DNA of 33,409 nucleotides from an uncultured Muriicola sp. (GCF_947258935.1 NZ_CAMYKH010000040.1:1-33409); one strand, 5' to 3'; positions 1 to 6,753 are shown, numbered from the stretch's first letter. Numbers and translations are program-made. Notes: generated from the sequence alone by a model not told the origin.

Positions 1-2
1 AA

Positions 3-74
3 AGAAAAGAAGTACAGTTTTCATTTTGGATAGGTAAACAGGACTTGACAAAGATTCCTGAATTAAAAATATGA
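3..74 (+). CDS. Possible 3' end of a gene entering from the left
   Basis: The third forward frame is open from the window edge to a TGA at 72-74 (24 codons). Its residues (VQFSFWIGKQDLTKIPELKI at the end) look like an ordinary protein C-terminus, while the other two forward frames stop by base 36. No domain can be recognised from so little. It is followed by a GC-richer hairpin (109-146) that could end its transcript. The call is tentative because 24 open codons can occur by chance. Confidence 0.3.
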   Translation, partial: RKEVQFSFWIGKQDLTKIPELKI

Positions 75-108
75 AATTTTGAGATAGGTCTGTGGCGGAG
101 GTGAATCT

Positions 109-146
109 ACCTGCCGGTTTATCTACCTTAGGCAGTGCAGGCAGGT
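109..146. repeat. GGCAGG-type inverted repeat (hairpin)
   Basis: ACCTGCC (109-115) pairs with GGCAGGT (140-146) around a 24-base loop that itself contains GGCAG. The stretch is GC-rich against a very AT-rich background. It abuts the first cassette repeat (146-168). It could be a terminator-like or dispersed repeat element; there is no T-tract, so termination is uncertain. Confidence 0.45.
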
Positions 147-168
147 TATAGGCGCTGTTGTTCGTAAT
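146..168 (+). repeat. Cassette-boundary repeat, copy 1
   Basis: A 23-base element beginning TTATAGGCGC and ending TTGTTCGTAAT. It matches copy 2 (579-601) at 20 of 23 positions in the same orientation. Copies 1 and 2 bracket the 56- and 49-codon minus-strand genes. I know of no named family for it. Confidence 0.6.
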
Positions 169-201
169 AATTGTTTTTATTCTGTTTTGGCAATTTTCGG
201 A

Positions 202-372
202 TTATACTTCCTTAGAATCTTGATATCCTTTATAAGCTATCCCAGCACTAGCGATAGATCCAAAGATTCCAATTAACCAACTATCGGTAAACAAAAGTCC
301 AATTCCGGCAATACAACCTAAAATCCCGAGTATAAGACCAAGGTTTAAATTACTTCTATTTATTTTACTCAT
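202..372 (-). CDS. Small two-helix membrane protein (56 aa), unknown function
   Basis: ATG at 372, TAA at 202. The 56-residue product starts MSKINRSNLN and is mostly hydrophobic and Gly/Ile/Leu-rich. Two likely membrane segments (about residues 11-28 and 32-47) are separated by an FTDSW turn, and the tail is charged (YKGYQDSKEV). The start lies 17 bases after the stop of the 49-codon gene in the same direction, so the two probably share a transcript. The purine-rich AAGAGAAAAGAACGAA precedes the ATG. I do not recognise the family. Position between cassette repeats 1 and 2 and the in-frame coding character support a real gene, but it is too short for certainty. Confidence 0.55.
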   Translation of the reverse strand: MSKINRSNLNLGLILGILGCIAGIGLLFTDSWLIGIFGSIASAGIAYKGYQDSKEV

Positions 373-389
373 TTCGTTCTTTTCTCTTA

Positions 390-539
390 TTATTTTTCGA
401 CACCAAATGTTGCTCGGCCGTCTTTTAACCCTTCATTAAAACCGGACTTAAAATCAGACCAATTAAATAGTATCTCAATAACAATCATTGTCAATATACC
501 GAAAATGAAAAATTTGAAATCTCTGCGTGTTATTTTCAT
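390..539 (-). CDS. Small single-helix membrane protein (49 aa), unknown function
   Basis: ATG at 539, TAA at 390. The product has a basic start (MKITRRDFKF), one hydrophobic segment at about residues 9-26, then a soluble tail with a WSDFKSGFNEGLKDGR motif. From memory, tiny flavobacterial proteins with this layout (KITRRDFKFF, one helix, then DFxxGFxxGxxDGR) are common and have no assigned function; that is recollection, not a search. It lies upstream of the 56-codon gene (17-base gap) and downstream of repeat copy 2, so the two genes would form one cassette transcribed leftward. Confidence 0.6.
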   Translation of the reverse strand: MKITRRDFKFFIFGILTMIVIEILFNWSDFKSGFNEGLKDGRATFGVEK

Positions 540-578
540 AGTTATGATTTTAATTTATAAACGGTTTTATCTAATTAC

Positions 579-601
579 TTATAGCCGTTGTTGTACGTAA
601 T
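579..601 (+). repeat. Cassette-boundary repeat, copy 2
   Basis: The 23-base element runs from TTATAGCCGT to TTGTACGTAAT. It is the same orientation as copy 1 and shares 20 of 23 bases with it. Its right part, GTTGTACGTAATTTT (590-604), is an exact inverted match to 929-943. It sits in the gap between the 49-codon gene and the 91-codon gene. Confidence 0.65.
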
Positions 602-646
602 TTTATATTCTTATAACCTCCTGGTCAATATAATAAAACCATAATT

Positions 647-922
647 TTATTGGGCCCAGTAGGTGAACCACATAATCCAGGCTGCATAAAATAGTATTGG
701 ACAGAGGATTGAATTTGCCAGGAATAAGATGCCTATGGGTTTTTTAATAAAATAGAATAATAAACCTATTAGGAGATTAATTACAAATAATATCGGAATC
801 ACATAAAATATCGGAAGAGCGGATTCCGATTCTGGTTGAGCCTGATTAAACCACAAAACCATAAATATCAACTCAATGATAAAGACCATAATCCCGATAG
901 TTATAACTATCCTGTGACTCAT
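647..922 (-). CDS. Small three-helix membrane protein (91 aa), unknown function
   Basis: The product has three strongly hydrophobic segments (about residues 5-25, 37-57 and 63-86) separated by a short acidic loop (QAQPESESALP) and a KKP turn. It ends in aromatic residues (WIMWFTYWAQ) and has no cleavable signal peptide. I cannot name a family; polytopic proteins of about 90 residues like this recur as stand-alone genes in flavobacterial accessory regions. The gene is bracketed by a perfect 15-bp inverted repeat (590-604 and 929-943), which suggests it is a unit that moves or is exchanged as a cassette. The start at 922 lies about 7 bases inside the right-hand repeat. Confidence 0.65.
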   Translation of the reverse strand: MSHRIVITIGIMVFIIELIFMVLWFNQAQPESESALPIFYVIPILFVINLLIGLLFYFIKKPIGILFLANSILCPILFYAAWIMWFTYWAQ

Positions 923-931
923 ATTATCAAA

Positions 932-955
932 ATTACGTACAACTAAAACATATAA
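932..955 (-). repeat. Cassette-boundary repeat, copy 3 (inverted)
   Basis: On the minus strand this reads TTATATGTTTTAG then TTGTACGTAAT. It shares the GTTGTACGTAATTTT core exactly with copy 2 but is in the opposite orientation and diverges in its outer half. It lies immediately upstream of the 91-codon gene and may also supply its leader. Confidence 0.55.
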
Positions 956-960
956 TCTAA

Positions 961-1001
961 AAGTGCCCTTACCCAGTAATGTTACCCGGATAAGGACACT
1001 T
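961..1001 (-). terminator. Rho-independent terminator of the cytochrome c gene
   Basis: On the minus strand AAGTGTCCTTA (1001-991) pairs with TAAGGGCACTT (971-961), an 11-bp stem with one G-U pair, followed by TTAG giving four Ts in a row. It starts about 20 bases after the cytochrome stop codon at 1022. Confidence 0.7.
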
Positions 1002-1021
1002 CGGTTATACTTTATTATTTT

Positions 1022-1501
1022 CTATAAAGTCCGCAAATACTCGGCCACTGCCCTCGCATCTTCCTGGCTTAGGTTTTGGTTGAGCATAATGGCATTGTTA
1101 TACTCCTTTAAGAGCGCCTTTGCAATAGGGTCTTCGCGCAGCATCCCATCAGGGTTTAGTATCATATTCATTACCCATTCCGGACTGCGGCGGTCGTAAA
1201 CTCCTTTTAGTGCCGGACCTATCATGCGCTGTTCCGCCATATGGCAGGCGGTACAGATAGCGGTGTACTTGGCTTCCCCGGCAGCAGCCATCTCTGTATC
1301 TATCTCCGCATCAAAACTCATAGAAGTTATGGGCCCTACTCCCTTGTTGTTCATATCCACTGGTACTCCTTCAGAGGTGTTTGCTGTAGTTTCCACCGTC
1401 TTGGTGCGGCTCATTTCAAACCCTTCTTTTTTCTCTTCTTTTTTCTCGCCACAGCTTAGCACAAAACTTCCCAAAGCTGCTATTAGCAGTATTTTTTTCA
1501 T
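1022..1501 (-). CDS. Lipoprotein mono-haem cytochrome c
   Basis: The 159-residue product has a short signal with lipobox VLSC (Cys17), so it should be lipid-anchored in the cell envelope. A Lys/Glu linker follows. A single haem-attachment motif, CTACH (residues 83-87), opens a small cytochrome c domain continuing through RMIGPALKGVYDRRSPEWV to EDARAVAEYLRTL. The VDMNNKGVGPI stretch before the domain and the PEWVMNMILNP stretch resemble, from memory, a cytochrome that accompanies nitrous-oxide reductase (nosZ) clusters in Flavobacteriia. No nos gene is in this window, so a role in electron transfer is inferred and the partner is unknown. Its own terminator follows at 961-1001. It is separated from the hydrolase gene behind it by about 45 bases. 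Confidence 0.9.
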   Translation of the reverse strand: MKKILLIAALGSFVLSCGEKKEEKKEGFEMSRTKTVETTANTSEGVPVDMNNKGVGPITSMSFDAEIDTEMAAAGEAKYTAICTACHMAEQRMIGPALKGVYDRRSPEWVMNMILNPDGMLREDPIAKALLKEYNNAIMLNQNLSQEDARAVAEYLRTL

Positions 1502-1547
1502 ATGTTCGTTGTTTTTCGGACCACTAATATAAGAAAATAGCGCATTT

Positions 1548-2507
1548 TTATTTTTCCTCTAAGAATTTTAATGCTCTTTTTTCTGTGTATGCAATGTTCT
1601 GAACATCATAAAAGCCTACATGACCTCCATAATTAGGCACCTCCAGAAAGAGATTTTCATTAGCAGCTGCATCTTGGTATGGATAGCATTCCGGCCCTAA
1701 AAAGGAATCATTTTGGGCATTGATAATAAGGCTGGGAATCTTAATTTCAGGTAAGAATTGAAGGGAGCTGCATTGAGCATAATAATCCAGGGCATCTGCA
1801 AAACCATGTGCCCTGCTGGTATACATATCATCAAAATCTTTTAGGGTCTTAATTTTTTCGATCTCCCAATCTGGTAGCAGCTCCGGGAACTGGGGTTGCT
1901 TGGCCTTTAATTTGGCCACCAGATGCTTGCGAAACCTGCGGGCATAGGGCAGGTTCTCCCAGCTCATTAAAGCGCGTAAGGAACTGTAAAGATCACAAGG
2001 TGCCGATATGGCGACAATACCCTTTAGTTCGTGGGGCAATTTCCTGCCTTCGCCTGCGTATTTCAGCACCATATTGCCACCCAGGCTAACCCCTTTAATA
2101 TAGAGGTCTGTGTATTTTTTAGTTTCCAGCAGATGGGTTACCACGGCTTCCAGATCCTCTGTGGCCCCGGAGTGGTATGACCGGTATAGCCGGTTGGGTT
2201 CTCCGCTGCATCCCCTGAAATTAACGGCGCAGCAATCATAGCCCTCGCTATTAAAATATTTGGCACTCCCGGTAATATAGGGACGCTGTGCATGGCCCTC
2301 TAGGCCGTGCAAGAGTATCACCACCTTTGTGGCAGGTCTCGTTGCAAAACTCCAGTCAAGGTCCATAAAATCGCCATCATCTAGTTCAAGGCGTTCCCGA
2401 TTTTGTTCCAGGTCCGTGATCTTACGGAATAACCCATAGTAGACCGTAGACACATGGCCATTTTTAAAAAGCAGGGGCGGGTTATAGTTCGATGTGATCT
2501 CAGGCAT
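1548..2507 (-). CDS. YheT-type alpha/beta hydrolase
   Basis: The 319-residue product begins with the family-typical PPLLFKNGHVSTVY segment. It carries the oxyanion-side LLHGLEG motif (about 65-71), the nucleophile elbow GVSLGGN (Ser141), an acid region NAQNDSFLG and a catalytic His in YGGHVGF near the C-terminus. The fold and motifs fit the COG0429/YheT group of cytoplasmic esterase-like hydrolases, whose substrate is poorly defined. It lies 35 bases downstream of the nitronate monooxygenase gene on the same strand and is probably co-transcribed. Oddity: an 18-base segment that includes the start codon is duplicated with a 20-base period (2497-2534). A second ATG therefore exists at 2527, but it leads only to a six-codon ORF ending TAATG at this start. 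Confidence 0.9.
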   Translation of the reverse strand: MPEITSNYNPPLLFKNGHVSTVYYGLFRKITDLEQNRERLELDDGDFMDLDWSFATRPATKVVILLHGLEGHAQRPYITGSAKYFNSEGYDCCAVNFRGCSGEPNRLYRSYHSGATEDLEAVVTHLLETKKYTDLYIKGVSLGGNMVLKYAGEGRKLPHELKGIVAISAPCDLYSSLRALMSWENLPYARRFRKHLVAKLKAKQPQFPELLPDWEIEKIKTLKDFDDMYTSRAHGFADALDYYAQCSSLQFLPEIKIPSLIINAQNDSFLGPECYPYQDAAANENLFLEVPNYGGHVGFYDVQNIAYTEKRALKFLEEK

Positions 2508-2534
2508 TAGGATATAATCTCAGGCATTAGGATA
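2497..2534. repeat. Tandem duplication over a start codon
   Basis: The 18 bases ATCTCAGGCATTAGGATA occur at 2497-2514 and again at 2517-2534, a 20-base period with a two-base spacer. Read on the minus strand, both copies contain CCTAATGCCTGAGAT, so each has an ATG. The upstream ATG (2527) encodes M-P-E-I-I-S and then stops at TAA 2509-2507, whose last A is the first base of the hydrolase ATG. Confidence 0.9.
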
Positions 2535-2542
2535 ACATAGAT

Positions 2543-3514
2543 TTAAGGATACGCCTGCAGGAGTTTAGTTTGTTCTTCTATGGCCTCCTTAAATTCCTTT
2601 TTTAAATGGGCAACCAATTCAGCCACCGGCAACACATCTTCCACAGTGGTAACTCCCTGGCCGGCAGACCAAATGGTTTTCCAGGCCTTGGCCTCGGTAT
2701 CTAGCTCTTTCCCGAAGTCTATCTTCCTGTCTTTTTTTAGGTCCTCTTCGGTGATCCCTGCTGCCTTAAGACTGGCTCCTAAGAAATTGGCGTGTACCCC
2801 GGAGATGGCGGCCGTATAGACCACGTCACTGGCACCCGCCTTTATGATCATTTGCCGGTATTCTTCCGGGGCCTTACTCTCTTTGGTATTGATAAAGCGT
2901 GTGCCCATATAGGCGAGGTCGGCTCCCATTTGCATGGCCGAAGCAATATCTCGTCCTGTGGAAATACAACCAGACAGGATCACAGTTTTATGGAAGAACT
3001 TTTTGATCTCTGCTATTAAACTCATGGGGTTGATTGTCCCGGCGTGGCCACCCGCACCTGCCGCTACCAAAATAAGTCCGTCAACACCAGCTTCCGCAGC
3101 TTTTTCTGCATGGCGTTTTTTTATAACATCGTGAAATACCAAACCTCCATAACTGTGAATGGCATTCACCACCTGGGATACAGCCCCTAACGAGGTAATA
3201 ATGATGGGGACTTTGTGTTTAATACAAAGCTTTAGATCGGCCTCCAGACGTGGATTGGTAGGGTGTACAATAAGGTTCACGCCAAATGGGGCGCACTTTT
3301 TCCCGGTTTCCTTTTCATAGGCAGACAGTGCTTCCTTGATCTCCACTACCCACTCTTCAAAACCCTCACTACTGCGCTGGTTAAGGGCGGGGAAGGTGCC
3401 AACAATCCCATTTTTGCAGCATTCTATGACCAATTGTGGCCCTGAAATAAGGAACATTGGAGCCGCTATAGCGGGGAGTGATAATTCTTTTATAAATGAG
3501 GGTTTAGATTCCAT
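2543..3514 (-). CDS. Nitronate monooxygenase (2-nitropropane dioxygenase family)
   Basis: This is an FMN-dependent TIM-barrel enzyme of 323 residues from the chosen start. Family features are LPAIAAPMFLISGPQLV at the N-terminus, a central VAAGAGGHAGTINPM motif with the conserved active-site His, and the phosphate-binding LSGCIST..DIASAMQMGADLAYMGTRF segment. Such enzymes oxidise alkyl nitronates or propionate-3-nitronate; the physiological substrate here is not evident. The open frame continues to an ATG at 3568. I prefer the ATG at 3514 because MESKPSFIKELSLP matches the usual family start, and the extension (PIDCKKLIPIFSPKFLR) does not look like part of the barrel. It is divergent from the thioesterase gene and upstream of the YheT-type hydrolase in a likely two-gene operon. 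Confidence 0.88.
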   Translation of the reverse strand: MESKPSFIKELSLPAIAAPMFLISGPQLVIECCKNGIVGTFPALNQRSSEGFEEWVVEIKEALSAYEKETGKKCAPFGVNLIVHPTNPRLEADLKLCIKHKVPIIITSLGAVSQVVNAIHSYGGLVFHDVIKKRHAEKAAEAGVDGLILVAAGAGGHAGTINPMSLIAEIKKFFHKTVILSGCISTGRDIASAMQMGADLAYMGTRFINTKESKAPEEYRQMIIKAGASDVVYTAAISGVHANFLGASLKAAGITEEDLKKDRKIDFGKELDTEAKAWKTIWSAGQGVTTVEDVLPVAELVAHLKKEFKEAIEEQTKLLQAYP

Positions 3515-3585
3515 GCGTAAAAATTTAGGGCTAAAAATAGGGATTAATTTTTTGCAATCGATAGGCAAGAATTTTAAAACGGTAG

Positions 3586-3593
3586 TATTTTTG
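3586..3593 (+). promoter_or_regulatory. -7 promoter box for the thioesterase gene
   Basis: TATTTTTG matches the Bacteroidota TAnnTTTG -7 element and lies 21 bases before the ATG at 3615. No good -33 TTTG is seen at the usual distance. Confidence 0.45.
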
Positions 3594-3614
3594 TGACTAA
3601 AAAACTAAGATACC

Positions 3615-4094
3615 ATGCCCTACTTTAAAGAATTTGAAATTCGCTGGAGCGATCTTGATGCCAATTTACATTTGGGTAATAGTTCCTATACTAATTTAAT
3701 GACCCATGCCCGTATGTCCTATTTGTCAACGCTGGGTTTTGACCATAGAAGCCTAATTGAACATCGCATTGGCCCGGTGGTCTTTTATGAGCATATGTAT
3801 TATTTTAAGGAAGTCTTACCAGGGAGTACTGTAAAGGTTTCCGTAGAAGTTAAAGGTCTTAGTGAGGACGGGATGTTCTTTGAATTTCACCAAAATTTTT
3901 ATGATGGCCAGGGAAAGAATGTAGCACGTTGTGAGCTTATGGGATCCTGGATGAGTTGGGAAACCCGAAAGCTTATGCCGCTTCAGGGCACATTGTTGGA
4001 GGGTATTTTAGGAGCTGAAAAAGCAAGCGATTTCAGGGTGCTTACCAAAGAAGACACCAGAAAGTTTAAGAAGTTTCCAAAGGATCTGGTCTAG
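3615..4094 (+). CDS. Hotdog-fold acyl-CoA thioesterase (4HBT family)
   Basis: The 159-residue product carries the 4-hydroxybenzoyl-CoA-thioesterase-like signature RWSDLDANLHLGNSSY (about residues 10-25): an Asp catalytic candidate followed by the HxGN turn. The hotdog helix (THARMSYLSTLGF) comes next, then the strands VVFYEHMYYFKEVLPGSTVKV. The family cleaves acyl-CoA thioesters in the cytoplasm; chain preference cannot be read from sequence. It is a single gene with its own promoter box. Its last 29 bases overlap the 3' end of the convergent transporter gene. Confidence 0.88.
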   Translation: MPYFKEFEIRWSDLDANLHLGNSSYTNLMTHARMSYLSTLGFDHRSLIEHRIGPVVFYEHMYYFKEVLPGSTVKVSVEVKGLSEDGMFFEFHQNFYDGQGKNVARCELMGSWMSWETRKLMPLQGTLLEGILGAEKASDFRVLTKEDTRKFKKFPKDLV

Positions 4095-4971
4095 CCTTTT
4101 TACTTACCAGGTATACCCCAAGAAAGACCAAGCAGGCGGCAATGATCTTTACAGGGCTCAACTGATCTTTACCCATAAGAATTGCAAAAATAATTCCCAC
4201 GAACGGCTGTATATAAACAAAGACACTAACCGTGGAAGCTTTTAGCTGGGTTAGCGCATAGGCGTTAAAAAGATAGGTGCAAAAGGTTGTACCCAGGACA
4301 ACAAAACCTATTTTCCACAAGACATCAACCGGAAGGGTGCTCCAGGAGATCTCAAGGAATTCCGGGAGTGCAATAGGAAGGTTTAGAAAGATCCCGATCA
4401 GAAAAAGCCATTTCATTAGAGTAAAGGGATGGTATTTTTCTACCAGTTTCTTAGTAAGGATGAGGTATAGTCCAAAAAATAGAGCATTAACCAGGAAGAG
4501 GGTATTTCCCAGGGGAATATTTGGGGCATCTTGTCGTATTTCCTGTCCATAGATGATAAGCCCAAGAGCACCAATGAGTCCTATGGCGATACCCAATCCT
4601 TTTATCAACCGTATTTTTTCCGCAATCAGAAAAGCAGATAATATCACCACTATAATGGGAGTGGTAGTAACCAACACAGAACTATTGATGGGCGTAGAAA
4701 GATCCAGGCCTTTAAAAAATGCCAGCATATTGATCGCCATCCCAAACAACGCGCAGATAAGAAGTCGGCCCCAGTCTTTCTTTTCGATCTTTTCTTTTGG
4801 TCCCAGAAAGGAAATTCCCCAAAAAAGAGCGGTTGCACCCAGAACACGGATCATAATAAAACCAAAAGGTTTTACATGCATAGGCATAACGCCTTTAGCG
4901 ATCGTATGGTTTAACCCATAGATGGTAGTTGCCCCCAGGGCCGCCAAAATGGCCAGTGTTCGCTTGTTCAA
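4066..4971 (-). CDS. EamA-family (DMT) inner-membrane transporter
   Basis: The 301-residue protein has ten hydrophobic helices arranged as two EamA repeats (about 8-140 and 155-292). Typical landmarks are YGLNHTIAKGVMP in helix 1, VLVTTTPIIVVILSAFLIAEKI at the end of the first repeat and VSVFVYIQPFVGIIFAILMGKDQLSPVKIIAACLVFLGVYLVSKK at the end of the second. It is a metabolite exporter or importer by family; the substrate is unknown. Its ATG overlaps the stop of the upstream ArsC-like gene (ATGA at 4971-4968), which indicates translational coupling. The 3' end overlaps the thioesterase gene by 29 bases. Confidence 0.9.
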   Translation of the reverse strand: MNKRTLAILAALGATTIYGLNHTIAKGVMPMHVKPFGFIMIRVLGATALFWGISFLGPKEKIEKKDWGRLLICALFGMAINMLAFFKGLDLSTPINSSVLVTTTPIIVVILSAFLIAEKIRLIKGLGIAIGLIGALGLIIYGQEIRQDAPNIPLGNTLFLVNALFFGLYLILTKKLVEKYHPFTLMKWLFLIGIFLNLPIALPEFLEISWSTLPVDVLWKIGFVVLGTTFCTYLFNAYALTQLKASTVSVFVYIQPFVGIIFAILMGKDQLSPVKIIAACLVFLGVYLVSKKARPDPLETS

Positions 4972-5324
4972 GGGTGGAGTTTTTCTTTTGCAGCGGCCAC
5001 CACATTTTTGGTATTACCTATAAATATCTCATCACCTAAAACCATTACAGGTCGCTTTAAAAAAGTGTAATGTTCTAATAGCATGCTGCGGTAATCAGCT
5101 TCTGAAAGTATTTTTTCCTTTAGATTGCGCTCTTTATATAGTCGTGCTCGTTTACTGAACAAAGCCTCATAGCTTCCGGCTTTCGCTTTAAGCTCATCGA
5201 GTTGTATGATAGTAAGTGGAGAACTCTTTATATCCTGTAGGGCTATTTCTTTAGCTGGGGCCAGTTCTTTGAGAATCCTTTTACAGGTGTCACAACTGCT
5301 GAGGTAGTATATGGTGTCTTTCAT
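4968..5324 (-). CDS. ArsC/Spx-family thioredoxin-fold protein
   Basis: The 118-residue protein opens with a beta strand and a CDTCK redox motif (YYLSSCDTCKRIL). It ends with the RPVMVLGDEIFIGN segment (compare the RPI/RPVI segment of ArsC, YffB and Spx). The family covers glutaredoxin-type arsenate reductases and redox regulators. The surroundings hold no arsR, arsB or acr3, so arsenate resistance is not supported and a generic thiol-redox role is as likely. It overlaps the EamA transporter gene by four bases. Confidence 0.85.
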   Translation of the reverse strand: MKDTIYYLSSCDTCKRILKELAPAKEIALQDIKSSPLTIIQLDELKAKAGSYEALFSKRARLYKERNLKEKILSEADYRSMLLEHYTFLKRPVMVLGDEIFIGNTKNVVAAAKEKLHP

Positions 5325-5412
5325 AACTGTAGTTTATGAGTTCTTGTAGAATATGCTCGCACAAAGAAACTTATTTAAACCCAATTATTATATTTTTATA
5401 TAAAACTACTCC

Positions 5413-5880
5413 ATGGAAAAACTGTTCGATATTACAGAAAAAATACATTACAACTTCAATAAGATCCTTACAACTACGCCTAAGGAACACCTTTTTAGTA
5501 TTCCGGAGAACTTTAACAACAACATTTTCTGGAATATTAGCCATGTATTGGTAACCCAGCAATTATTGGTATACAAGTTGAGCAAACTTCACACACGTTT
5601 AGACTGGGGATTGGTCAAAAAGTACAGCAAGGGAACCTTTCCAGATAAGCATGTTACTGAGAAAGAAGTACAACAAGTGGCGGAAGCCTTACTTGCCACA
5701 CCGGGATGGACCAAAGAAGATTATGAAAATGGAATTTTCAAGGAATACGATACTTATACTACCAGTGCCAATGTGGTCCTTGCCAATGTAGAGGATGCCA
5801 TTGCCTTTAATATCTTTCATCTGGGATTGCACATGGGAACAGTACAGGCCATTCACAAAAAGCTGTTGGCTTCTGCCTGA
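5413..5880 (+). CDS. DinB-like four-helix protein
   Basis: The 155-residue protein has the DinB/YfiT-like pattern. It has a first helix MEKLFDITEKIHYNFNKIL, a metal-binding His at the start of the second helix (WNISHVLVTQQLLVYKL), and the pair HLGLHMGTVQAI in the last helix. The three His residues should bind a divalent metal. Such proteins are often thiol-dependent transferases or have no known reaction. It is divergent from the ArsC-like gene. An AT-rich gap of 88 bases carries TATATTTTTATA, a possible -7 box. It ends two bases from the convergent DUF3298-type gene. Confidence 0.85.
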   Translation: MEKLFDITEKIHYNFNKILTTTPKEHLFSIPENFNNNIFWNISHVLVTQQLLVYKLSKLHTRLDWGLVKKYSKGTFPDKHVTEKEVQQVAEALLATPGWTKEDYENGIFKEYDTYTTSANVVLANVEDAIAFNIFHLGLHMGTVQAIHKKLLASA

Positions 5881-5882
5881 TC

Positions 5883-6632
5883 TTATAGTTTCATCCCAGG
5901 AGTAACAAATTTTTTTACTTCTCTGAACGGGATAAGGAGTTCTATTTGACCATCTGCATAAGAAGCCACCTCATATTGGTTGTAGAGCAAAAGAATGCCT
6001 TTGGGAGTAAGACCAATATTTTCCGGCAGGTAGAATGAATCTAGCTCAAACATAAACCCGGTACTATTGATTGGTGCTATTTCAGGGATATCTTCCTGTT
6101 TGCGAAACTTAGATTCCGCATAGGAGCGAAAGGCAAGCAGGTCTTTAAAAAGTGCCTGAGTGTCTATTTCTTGTCCTTTATTCATATCGAAATTCAGGAA
6201 TCGCGTAGCCGCATATCCATGAGCCCCTCCTGTAAAAAGGTAGGAATCCAACTTTATAGAAAGCACCTGTCTATTCTCGAAAGAAACCTCTGCCTGTATA
6301 TTTGCCTCCCATGGGATGGTCTCATCGGGATATACTTCTTTAAGTTCTTCATACCCTTGGGTAAAGGAAGTAATGGCTTCATCTATATTGGTAACTTCCA
6401 GACTATCAGCAAAGGTCAGTAAGCCTATTATTTCTTCTTCTATTGCTGTATTGATGGCCCTACTAAGTTTAGTATCTTCCAGGGCCTTCGGATATTGAAT
6501 AGAAATATTTGGACAGGTAGCACAAGGAGAATTGTTATAGATTACTGGTTCCATTACCAGCGTTGTCTCTTCTTCACATGCTGTCATGATAAAAAGGATC
6601 AGGAGGATCCAGGCGAACGGGGAAAATTTCAT
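5883..6632 (-). CDS. DUF4163/DUF3298 (RsiV-like) lipoprotein
   Basis: The 249-residue product has a signal peptide with lipobox IMTAC (Cys19), so it is predicted to be an envelope lipoprotein. The middle (about 45-130) resembles DUF4163. The segment VLSIKLDSYLFTGGAHGYAATRFLNFDMNKGQEI followed by ALFKDLLAF is the typical DUF3298 pattern (GGAHG core). DUF3298 domains occur in RsiV, the lysozyme-sensing anti-sigma factor of Bacillus, but this protein lacks the cytoplasmic anti-sigma part, so its role is unknown. It has its own promoter box on the minus strand at 6655-6662. Confidence 0.85.
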   Translation of the reverse strand: MKFSPFAWILLILFIMTACEEETTLVMEPVIYNNSPCATCPNISIQYPKALEDTKLSRAINTAIEEEIIGLLTFADSLEVTNIDEAITSFTQGYEELKEVYPDETIPWEANIQAEVSFENRQVLSIKLDSYLFTGGAHGYAATRFLNFDMNKGQEIDTQALFKDLLAFRSYAESKFRKQEDIPEIAPINSTGFMFELDSFYLPENIGLTPKGILLLYNQYEVASYADGQIELLIPFREVKKFVTPGMKL

Positions 6633-6654
6633 ACGTTTATATAAATAGGTACTA

Positions 6655-6662
6655 CAAAACTA
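6655..6662 (-). promoter_or_regulatory. -7 promoter box for the DUF3298 lipoprotein
   Basis: On the minus strand this reads TAGTTTTG, a full match to TAnnTTTG, 22 bases before the ATG at 6632. Confidence 0.5.
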
Positions 6663-6745
6663 CATTTTTATCCTTTGAGTTTCCTTTTTAAAGGAGGAAT
6701 GATTTTATCCTTGAGAAAGCATTGGGGTAATCCGGATCATAACAA

Positions 6746-6753
6746 TACCTTTG
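6746..6753 (+). promoter_or_regulatory. Promoter of the Cys/Met PLP enzyme gene
   Basis: TACCTTTG matches TAnnTTTG, with a TTG at 6722-6724 (21-base spacing) as a plausible -33 element. It lies inside the longer open frame that begins at 6675, so it argues for the start codon at 6771. Confidence 0.6.

Noticed and set aside
590..943. Terminal inverted repeats of an insertion sequence
   Set aside because: The enclosed gene is a 91-residue membrane protein, not a transposase, and no target-site duplication is evident.
1224..1532. 102-codon plus-strand frame over the cytochrome gene
   Set aside because: It is the complement of the lipoprotein and CTACH-containing gene, which has real motifs and a terminator.
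4968..5324. Arsenate-resistance operon based on the ArsC-like protein
   Set aside because: No arsR, arsB/acr3 or arsA nearby; the partner is a generic EamA transporter, and the family includes non-arsenate proteins.
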